Assembly (NCBI RefSeq): GCF_040717535.1
Contig: NZ_JBFEFI010000017.1
Span: forward strand, 1-41,912
DNA length: 41,912 nucleotides
Origin: Thalassoglobus sp. JC818
GTDB lineage: Bacteria > Planctomycetota > Planctomycetia > Planctomycetales > Planctomycetaceae
Reading direction: 5' to 3'
The notes beneath the pieces are model-generated. The model saw nothing but the letters and a program-made list of their open reading frames with translations. It made no database searches and was not told where the DNA came from. Positions 35,772-41,912 of the stretch are shown one piece after another. A program made the position numbers and the translations under genes. Each line of letters starts with the position of its first letter. The stretch's first letter is position 1.

Positions 35772-37007
35772 CTAGTTCGCAGGTTCAGGAGGCTGATCGG
35801 TGGACTGTTCCTCGTCAGAAGCCATTTCTGGAAGAATCGGTCGTCGCTCAGGATGAGCATGGAAGATCGGGAACTCAGCCTGGACTTCACGAATTCCCAG
35901 TACCAATCCGCCTTTACTCGAGACCACAATGCGGTCTGTTCGTTCATTCACAATCCGATTCGGGAAGTCTCGCATCGCGACTTTCCCAATCACGGTTCCG
36001 TCTTCGCGATTCAGAATCAGAAGGTTCCCATTGAAGTCAGAAGCGTAAACTCGAGTGTCGCTGGCACTGATGAACTGAGTTGCCTGCGGCTGATTCCAGA
36101 GTACCCGACCGCTTTCCAGGTAGAGTGCAAACATCCCTTTTCGATTGGGAATGATATAAACATGATTGCCCACTGCAGTCGGTCGCTGATTCATGACAGA
36201 GCCGCTTGAGAATGTCCATCGTGTCCGCCCGTTTGACTGGTTCAAGCAGAACAAACGGGAGTTCTCATCAGCCACGAGAACATACTCATCAATGCTTCCC
36301 AGCGGAGTGGTGATTCGTGCGTCGGTCTCAAACTGAAATTTCAGCTCTTTGTTCAGATCCGACAATCCGTAAACAGTTCCCCGTTCACTTGCGAAAAGAA
36401 CAGTGTTTCCCGAGTGAATCGGTGGAGAGATGATTCTCTTCGGAGTCTTGAATCGCCACTCACGAGACATCAGTGACCAGCGTGGAAGCATGTTCTCCTG
36501 ATGCAGCTCGCGAACCTTTCGCAAATTGAACGCATACACGCTCCCTTCGACGGTTCCAATGAAGACTTGAGTATCACTGACCGTCGGAGAAGCGGAAGGA
36601 AACTGCGGAGCTTTCAATTCCCACAACAGTTCTCCGTTGAGTTTGTCGTAAGAGTGAACATTCATTCCACTCGCAACGAGCAATTCGCGTTCATTCGATT
36701 CGGCGGCAAATGCCCGCTGATCTGCGACACCAACTAAAGTCGACCAGAGTCTGCGACCAGTTTCTCCATTGAAGGTCGTCAGAATCCCCGAGGTAGACTG
36801 CAGGTACACATTCTGTTCATCGGAGTTGATGTGAAGAATCGTGTCCCGTCGGGCGTCATTGATCGCCTGTCCCCACCACGACAGCGTCAAGCCGTAGCGG
36901 TTCAACTCTGTTTCCTTTGGCATCCCTTCGAGGGTCTGTGCGTTCAGGGAGTTTCCGCCGAGGAGCAGAACGGCGACCAGAAGTACCTGTCGCGTAAGCT
37001 TCGTCAT
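35772..37007 (-). CDS. PQQ-type beta-propeller repeat protein, secreted
   Basis: This gene encodes 411 residues with a classical signal peptide (TRQVLLVAVLLLGGNSLNA, cleavage after about residue 23). The remaining sequence shows repeating blades of the PQQ-like type: 'TGRRLWST', 'NGELLWEL', 'DLNKELKFQF', 'NGRTRWTF', 'SGRVLWNQ', 'DGTVIGKV', each followed by a Gly/Ser turn and short strands, which matches a seven- or eight-blade propeller. BamB and PQQ-dependent dehydrogenases share this blade; the catalytic residues of the dehydrogenases are not seen, so a binding or scaffold role is more likely. The tail is Glu/Pro-rich. It is convergent with the vWA gene and divergent from the quinone oxidoreductase gene. 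Confidence 0.75.
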   Translation of the reverse strand: MTKLTRQVLLVAVLLLGGNSLNAQTLEGMPKETELNRYGLTLSWWGQAINDARRDTILHINSDEQNVYLQSTSGILTTFNGETGRRLWSTLVGVADQRAFAAESNERELLVASGMNVHSYDKLNGELLWELKAPQFPSASPTVSDTQVFIGTVEGSVYAFNLRKVRELHQENMLPRWSLMSREWRFKTPKRIISPPIHSGNTVLFASERGTVYGLSDLNKELKFQFETDARITTPLGSIDEYVLVADENSRLFCLNQSNGRTRWTFSSGSVMNQRPTAVGNHVYIIPNRKGMFALYLESGRVLWNQPQATQFISASDTRVYASDFNGNLLILNREDGTVIGKVAMRDFPNRIVNERTDRIVVSSKGGLVLGIREVQAEFPIFHAHPERRPILPEMASDEEQSTDQPPEPAN

Positions 37008-37572
37008 TGTGGAGGCCTTAGGTGTGATTCAACGAAATGCAATGAACGGTCAGAATCAATATCCATCCCAGAATAGGATTCTTGATTGGAACGTTGAATG
37101 TCGCCTGAGGTCAGAAGCCTTCCAGATTCGCAGGCAGACAACCAATCAGGCTGAGGCTCCGGACAGTCACCAGAGAACGCTCATCAACGCTGATTGTTGA
37201 ATAATGTAACAGCTGACTCGAAGCAAAAGCACGAGAGATCCGCCATTCTTTCGCTCTAATCGTCGAAAGTTCGGTGTCCACATCGATTTGTTTACCCCAG
37301 CCGGAAGAGCTTCGCTCAAGTGATGTGGATGTCTCCGGGAGAATCGATTCTACAAGCATCGTACAAACGGAATACTCGGATCGATCTGAACAACCGCACT
37401 CAGATGTACTCGTGATCCGCCGTTCAACGGAAGGGCTTCTAGCTTGCGATTCCTGCCGAGACTGTTTCTATTCGACCCCAATTCCATAAAATCGGCATCT
37501 CCGAAAGACTTATCAACTCGCAACCAGACGATTGCGAATCGTCACAGAGGAATGAAAGCACAGGCGGCACTC
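37008..37572. other. Divergent intergenic region before the quinone oxidoreductase gene
   Basis: About 565 bases must hold both promoters. Open frames here (for example plus 37274 and minus 37359) lack ribosome binding sites and show Ser/Arg-rich, non-protein-like compositions. No promoter or repeat can be supported. Confidence 0.4.
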
Positions 37573-38571
37573 ATGAAAGCGGCAGTCATTCAGCAACCTG
37601 GATCACCGGATGTTTTTCAGATCAGCGAAGTCCCCAGCCCGTCCTGTGGCCCCACTGAAGTCGTCGTCAAGATCGCCGTCTCCGCCGTGAATCCCATCGA
37701 CACCTACTTTCGCAGTGGCGCGATCGAAGTTCCCGGTCCGTTCCCACTCATTCTCGGCTGCGATTTCGCTGGAACTGTCGAGGAAGTCGGGCCGGACGTT
37801 TCCAAGTTTCAGGTCGGAGATCGGGTCTGGGGCAGCAACCAGGGGTTATTCGGACAACCTGGAACACTCGCAGAAAAGATTGCCGTCGACGAGAAGTGGG
37901 CCTATCACACCCCTGAAAACATGAGTGATCAAGACGCTGCCGCCGGAGCGCTAACCGGCATCACTGCCCAGCTCGGGTTGTTCCTGCATGGCCGTTTACA
38001 GTCGGGCGAAACCGTCTTCGTGAACGGCGGAACGGGCGGAGTCGGTTCGATGGTGGTTCAGTTTGCCAAAGCTGCTGGAGCGAAAGTTGTCACAACGGCG
38101 GGAGCTGAAGAGAAACAACAACTCGCACGTGAACTCGGGGCTGATGATGTCCTCGACTATCGATCCGAGAACCTTGAGAACGAATTGCGTGACGCAGCAG
38201 CATCATCCGGTGGTTTCGATATCTGGTGGGAAACCCAACGGGAACCAAACTTGCCACTCGCAATTCCAACAATGAAGAAGCGAGGTCGAATCATTCTGAT
38301 GGCCGGCCGTGAAGCGCAACCCCAATTTCCGTTAGGGCCATTCTACGTCAACGACCTGCAGATGCTGGGATTCGCGATGTTCAATGCCAGTGCTGACGAA
38401 CAGCGAGACTGCGCGGAGAGAATGAACTCGATGTGGTCGGCAGGCAAATGGAAGCCTGTCATCGGTCAGACTTTTTCACTCGACAATGTTGCGAGTGCGC
38501 ATCAGCTGCAGGAAGACAATACGCTGGGCAAAGCTCACACCGTCACCGGGAAAATTCTGGTCGAGATTTGA
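37573..38571 (+). CDS. Zinc-independent NAD(P)-dependent quinone oxidoreductase (MDR family)
   Basis: This 332-residue protein starts at the ATG at 37573, since 'MKAAVIQQPGSPDVFQI' is the usual family start and an AGGCGG lies six bases ahead. Frames open further upstream give only non-family residues. A GroES-like N-terminal half (with 'NPIDTYFRSG' and 'GCDFAGTVEEVG') is followed by the nucleotide-binding fold with the glycine-rich loop in 'GGTGGVGSMVVQFAKAAGAKV' (GTGGVG, about 152-157) and 'LGADDVLDY'. No zinc-binding Cys set is seen, as in the QOR/zeta-crystallin group, which reduce quinones with NADPH. panB follows after 138 bases. Confidence 0.9.
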   Translation: MKAAVIQQPGSPDVFQISEVPSPSCGPTEVVVKIAVSAVNPIDTYFRSGAIEVPGPFPLILGCDFAGTVEEVGPDVSKFQVGDRVWGSNQGLFGQPGTLAEKIAVDEKWAYHTPENMSDQDAAAGALTGITAQLGLFLHGRLQSGETVFVNGGTGGVGSMVVQFAKAAGAKVVTTAGAEEKQQLARELGADDVLDYRSENLENELRDAAASSGGFDIWWETQREPNLPLAIPTMKKRGRIILMAGREAQPQFPLGPFYVNDLQMLGFAMFNASADEQRDCAERMNSMWSAGKWKPVIGQTFSLDNVASAHQLQEDNTLGKAHTVTGKILVEI

Positions 38572-38709
38572 AGTCTCCGCTGACTCAAATTTTTCCTTGC
38601 GGTCTTTGCATCTTCTCGACTCGCTGAAAATGAAACACTTCAACTGATCCGGTACAGGATCACCCATCACGTCTACTGAAAAGACCTTTACTGAAAAGAA
38701 ATCAAAGTC

Positions 38710-39489
38710 ATGACTGTCCCTGAATTCATGCGTGCGAAGTCTCAGGGCCGAAAGCTTTCTGTGCTGACGGCCTACGATTCTCTTTGGGCAACGATCCTGG
38801 AGGAATCGGGAATCGACGCCATTCTCGTTGGCGACACTCTCGGAATGGTTGTTCAAGGAAAACGAACCACGCTGCCCGTCACTCTCGAGCAGATCATCTA
38901 CCACGGAGAAATCGTGGCGAGGTGTGCGCCCAAGACTCTTGTCATCGTCGACCTCCCGTTCATGAGCTATCAGGTCAGCTCACGACAAGCAGTGCGCAAC
39001 GCAGGAAGAATTTTGAAAGAAACCGGTGCACAGGCAGTGAAACTTGAAGGCGGCATCAATCAGTCGAAGACCATTTCCCGACTCGCTGATTGTGATCTGT
39101 CAGTGATGGCTCATGTCGGCATGCGTCCTCAATCGGTTCACAAGCTCGGGAAAATGTCTGCGATCCAGAGAGACGCCAAAGCATTGCTGGCAGATGCCAA
39201 AGCTGCTGAAGACTCGGGAGCTTTCTCTGTCGTTCTGGAACTTGTGCCTGCCGAAATCGCCCAGGAAATTACAGACACCCTTTCGATTCCAACGATCGGA
39301 ATTGGAGCGGGAGTCGGCTGCGATGGTCAAGTGCTAGTCACGCCTGACATGTTCGGTCTCTCCGGCTTTCAGCCGAAGTTCGTCAAGAAGTACGTCGACC
39401 TGAAGAAGCTCGCCGTTGAAGCAACCAAACAGTACATGACCGAAGTTCAGGAAGGTCAGTTTCCGGACGAAGCTCACAGCCACAAATAG
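38710..39489 (+). CDS. panB: 3-methyl-2-oxobutanoate hydroxymethyltransferase (ketopantoate synthase)
   Basis: This 259-residue enzyme makes ketopantoate from alpha-ketoisovalerate and methylenetetrahydrofolate, the first step of pantothenate and CoA synthesis. The TIM-barrel signature is complete: 'LTAYDSLWATI', 'LVGDTLGMVVQGKRTTLPV' (metal-binding Asp), 'VIVDLPFMSY' (second Asp), 'QAVKLEGG', 'MAHVGMRPQSV' and the catalytic Glu in 'VLELVPAE', then 'TIGIGAG'. The length matches the family (about 260). No panC lies next to it; the next gene is a sulfatase 51 bases on, so this is not an obvious pantothenate operon. Confidence 0.96.
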   Translation: MTVPEFMRAKSQGRKLSVLTAYDSLWATILEESGIDAILVGDTLGMVVQGKRTTLPVTLEQIIYHGEIVARCAPKTLVIVDLPFMSYQVSSRQAVRNAGRILKETGAQAVKLEGGINQSKTISRLADCDLSVMAHVGMRPQSVHKLGKMSAIQRDAKALLADAKAAEDSGAFSVVLELVPAEIAQEITDTLSIPTIGIGAGVGCDGQVLVTPDMFGLSGFQPKFVKKYVDLKKLAVEATKQYMTEVQEGQFPDEAHSHK

Positions 39490-39540
39490 AATGATAAGCA
39501 CGTTCAAACATCCCTCCCCCACTCCCTTTGAGAGTCTGAT

Positions 39541-41031
39541 ATGAAGAAACTCTGGACCAGCGCCGCTCCGCTCATACTCAGTCTGATTGTCCTGACAAGT
39601 TGGGCATCGAAACATGTCGTCGCCCAGGAACGACCGAACATTCTCTGGATCTTCGTCGACGATCAGTCTCGGCATTACGGGTTCAACGGGGAATCGCTCG
39701 TCGATACTCCCACCATGGACCGACTTGCCGCAGAGGGAACACTCTTCACCAATACAGTTGTCACTGCCCCAGTCTGTTCGACCTCGCGTTCCTCACTGAT
39801 CACCGGAATGTGTCAGACTTCCATCGGCGCGCATCATCACCGCAGCGGGCGAGGAACTGAGAAAATCAGGCTTCCCGATCACATTAGAATGATCCCGGAA
39901 TACCTCAAAGAGGCCGGCTACTTTACATCACTTGGAACAGCCACAACCGCCGCTACGTCGACTGCCGCCAGACGCCTTGGGAAGTCGGACTACAACTTCG
40001 AATGGAGCGAAGACGTTTACGATTCGAGCGACTGGAGCGGTCGTGAACCGGGACAACCTTTCTTCGCGCAGGTGATGCTCCTCGGTGGAAAAGCGAGACC
40101 GCAGGCACGCAAGTCAAACAAAATTCCCCACGTCAATGTCGACGATGTCGTCCTCCCACCGTACTACCCGGATCATCCAGTCATCCGGGAAGACTGGGCT
40201 GCTTATCTCGACACATTCACGCTGGTCGATCGAGAAGTTGAAGCGATCGTTGATCGTCTGGCCAAAGATGGAGACTTGGAGAACACCATTATCTTCTTTT
40301 TGACCGATCACGGAGTGAGCCATGCACGCGGCAAGCAGTACTGCACCGACGAAGGCATCATGGTTCCCTTCTTCGTCTACGGCCCTGGTCGAATCGACGC
40401 TGGTATCGAACGTGATGAAATGGTCGCACACATTGACGTGGCTGCCTCGACTCTGTTTTTCGCTGGCCTTTCGATCCCTGATTACATGGAAGCTCGAACA
40501 CTCTTCGGTCCCGATGCCAGCCCTCGTGATTACGTCGTCTCAGCACGCGATCGATGTGACGAAACCTACGATCGAATCCGAAGCGTCCGTACCCAAACGG
40601 TCAAATACATCCGCAACGGTTATCCCGAGCGACCACACCTGCTCCCTAACGTTTACAAAGATCAGAAAGAGATTTATCAAGCACTGCGGGAATGGCATCG
40701 AGCAGGCAAGCTGAATGATCTGCAGGAGACTCTCTTGTTCTCGAAAACTCGACCGGAAGAAGAGTTGTACGATCTTGAGAACGACCCTTGGGAACTCAAC
40801 AACCTTGCAGATTCCGCAGAGTATCAACCGCAGCTGCGTGAGATGAGCCAATTGCTCGATCAGTGGATCGAAGAGACCGGCGACCAGGGTCAGAACGTGG
40901 AACCGATGGAAATGTACGACAGCGACATGGCTGTCTACCTGCAGTCGATGACAAGCAAGAAACCGGAACGACTTCCACTCATTCAGAAAAACATCGACCA
41001 GATGAAACGCTGGTGGCGGGAAGGAAAGTAG
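39541..41031 (+). CDS. Secreted type I sulfatase with CSTSR signature
   Basis: This gene encodes 496 residues. A signal peptide (SAAPLILSLIVLTSW, cleavage near VVA-QE) is followed by the alkaline-phosphatase-like core: 'FVDDQS' (D40, D41) as the first metal site, 'APVCSTSRSSLITGM' (79-83 CSTSR) at the formylglycine site, 'GAHHHRSGRG' after it, and 'LTDHGVSHARGK' (D256, H257) as the second metal site. Sulfatases of this phylum degrade sulphated algal and animal polysaccharides. The formylglycine motif has Thr at the +2 position instead of Pro or Ala (see findings). It ends convergent to the repeat protein gene. Confidence 0.88.
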   Translation: MKKLWTSAAPLILSLIVLTSWASKHVVAQERPNILWIFVDDQSRHYGFNGESLVDTPTMDRLAAEGTLFTNTVVTAPVCSTSRSSLITGMCQTSIGAHHHRSGRGTEKIRLPDHIRMIPEYLKEAGYFTSLGTATTAATSTAARRLGKSDYNFEWSEDVYDSSDWSGREPGQPFFAQVMLLGGKARPQARKSNKIPHVNVDDVVLPPYYPDHPVIREDWAAYLDTFTLVDREVEAIVDRLAKDGDLENTIIFFLTDHGVSHARGKQYCTDEGIMVPFFVYGPGRIDAGIERDEMVAHIDVAASTLFFAGLSIPDYMEARTLFGPDASPRDYVVSARDRCDETYDRIRSVRTQTVKYIRNGYPERPHLLPNVYKDQKEIYQALREWHRAGKLNDLQETLLFSKTRPEEELYDLENDPWELNNLADSAEYQPQLREMSQLLDQWIEETGDQGQNVEPMEMYDSDMAVYLQSMTSKKPERLPLIQKNIDQMKRWWREGK

Positions 41032-41046
41032 CATCTCTTAGATGCT
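41030..41046. terminator. Hairpin at the end of the sulfatase gene
   Basis: A perfect 7-bp stem, AGCATCT and AGATGCT with a 3-base loop, begins inside the TAG stop codon of the sulfatase gene. No T run follows, so it is at best a weak intrinsic terminator between two convergent genes. Confidence 0.35.
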
Positions 41047-41084
41047 GCTCTCCGCAGCCACTCAACGGTTTCTTTAACTGAGTC

Positions 41085-41912
41085 TCACTTCTTCGACCCC
41101 TGTTCGGAAAGTCGTCGCTGGAAGGACTCTCCTTCGAGCCGATACTCCGGCGGAACAGGTCGATTCGAACTACCGAACCCTTGGGCGGCATCACGCTCGT
41201 GATCGCCGCCATCTCTTCTTTCGCCCGAAGATTGGTAATCGATACCTCTCAACAGGGTTTCGAATTGTCTCCGCTGTGCTTGAGAATCAGGAGACTGATC
41301 GGTCCCCGGATCCGCGAGGCGTTGTTCCAGGCGATCCAAAAAACGATCCAGTTCTTCTGGCGTGAACTGCGTGTTCTCCAGCAATTCCTCAGGCGTTTCT
41401 CCCCTTGAGAGACGTTCTCTGAGTTTCTTCAGTGCCAGTTCCGTGGCCCGTTTGCGGTTTTCCAATTCAGCTTGTTCAGGAGTCAAAGACTCCGGAGAAG
41501 CTTCTCCCTGCTGACCATAGTCACCAGTACGTGGGCCCGCTTGAGTTCCTCCACCACCTCGCGACGCACCATCTTGAGAACCGGAACCGAGTTCACTGCT
41601 CTGACTCGAATCTCCCCCTTCGGTACTCTGCCCAGACTGTCCTTCTCCAGACTGTCCTTCTCCAGACTGTCCTTCACCAGACTGACCTTCTCCGGGCTGT
41701 CCTTCACCAGACTGACCTTCTCCGGGCTGTCCTTCTCCGGGCTGTCCTTCAGATGGTTGTCCTTCAGATGGTTGTCCTTCAGATGGTTGTCCTTCAGATG
41801 GTTGTCCTTCAGATGGTTGTCCCTCAGATGGTTGTCCCTCAGATGGTTGTCCTTCAGATGGTTGTCCCTCAGATGGTTGTCCCTCAGATGGTTGTCCCTC
41901 AGATGGTTGTCC
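41085..41912 (-). CDS. C-terminal part of a Gly/Gln/Ser-rich repeat protein (runs off the edge)
   Basis: The frame is open from the right edge to a stop at 41085-41087, giving at least 275 residues. The N-terminal visible part is a tandem pentapeptide array, EGQPS copies, then EGQSG/EGQPG variants. A Ser/Gly-rich bridge follows, then about 90 residues of charged helices ('TPEQAELENRKRATELALKK', 'EELLENTQFTPEELDRFLDR') and a polar tail. The array plus helical end recalls DUF4175-type large membrane proteins, which have long Gln/Gly-rich stretches before helices, but the membrane part would lie outside the window. The function is unknown. A TTG at 41486 is in frame but is not the start, because the same frame is open upstream without a break. 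Confidence 0.65.
   Translation of the reverse strand, partial: GQPSEGQPSEGQPSEGQPSEGQPSEGQPSEGQPSEGQPSEGQPSEGQPSEGQPSEGQPGEGQPGEGQSGEGQPGEGQSGEGQSGEGQSGEGQSGQSTEGGDSSQSSELGSGSQDGASRGGGGTQAGPRTGDYGQQGEASPESLTPEQAELENRKRATELALKKLRERLSRGETPEELLENTQFTPEELDRFLDRLEQRLADPGTDQSPDSQAQRRQFETLLRGIDYQSSGERRDGGDHERDAAQGFGSSNRPVPPEYRLEGESFQRRLSEQGSKK
41641..41912 (-). repeat. 15-bp tandem repeat encoding EGQPS/EGQSG pentapeptides
   Basis: At least 18 head-to-tail units of 15 bases, from 41641 to the edge. The 11 units from 41746 on are nearly identical (plus-strand cc[t/c]tcagatggttgt) and encode EGQPS. The seven older-looking units at the low-coordinate side are diverged to EGQSG, EGQPG and similar. The period is a multiple of three, so the frame is kept. 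The array may continue beyond the window. Confidence 0.95.

Noticed and set aside
37274-37489. Small plus-strand gene in the divergent region before the oxidoreductase
   Set aside because: No ribosome binding site or protein-like pattern; no conserved motif.

Overview
The window most likely comes from a chromosome of the Planctomycetota. This is inferred from gene content: a secreted arylsulfatase, very large single-pass proteins with vWA or Ig-like parts, nucleoside and Nramp-like carriers with long soluble insertions, loose gene spacing and mid-range base composition. No rRNA or species marker is present.

Layout. The left edge (1-1500) holds the end of one gene, a small unknown gene, what look like gene relics, and a tRNA-Ser(CGA). 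A UvrD/PcrA/Rep-type helicase follows (1982-3916). From 12306 down to 3983 the minus strand carries a phage-tail gene set without head genes: a tail-assembly-chaperone-like gene with a classic -1 slippery site, a gpW-like protein, an XhlA-like membrane protein, a connector, a gp10-like neck protein, a tail terminator, a tail tube, a very short tape measure, a distal tail protein, a hub with a Ser/Gly repeat tail, and a DUF115-like protein. Portal, capsid, terminase, integrase and endolysin are absent, and both flanks are ordinary chromosomal genes.

A minus-strand transport block follows (17662 to 12510): an Nramp-like carrier, a nucleoside:H+ symporter and an NCS2 nucleobase permease. Next come a YkgJ-type cysteine-cluster protein, an ABC ATPase, an M48 membrane peptidase with TPR-like helices, and sucC.

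The most interesting region is 23881-35558, three large plus-strand genes. The outer two (1604 and 1653 aa) share an N-terminal Lys/Arg-Trp motif, one membrane anchor and a caspase-like fold whose catalytic residues are lost. The second also has a vWA domain with an intact metal site. Between them lies a 561-aa protein resembling the N-terminal half of TssM/IcmF of type VI secretion, but with no Walker A motif. I read this as a candidate undescribed envelope complex built from degenerate enzyme folds.

The right end holds a PQQ-type beta-propeller protein, a zinc-independent quinone oxidoreductase, panB, a sulfatase with an unusual active-site signature, and the C-terminal part of a Gly/Gln-rich repeat protein that runs off the edge. 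All family calls come from reading motifs and gene order by eye; no database search was possible.
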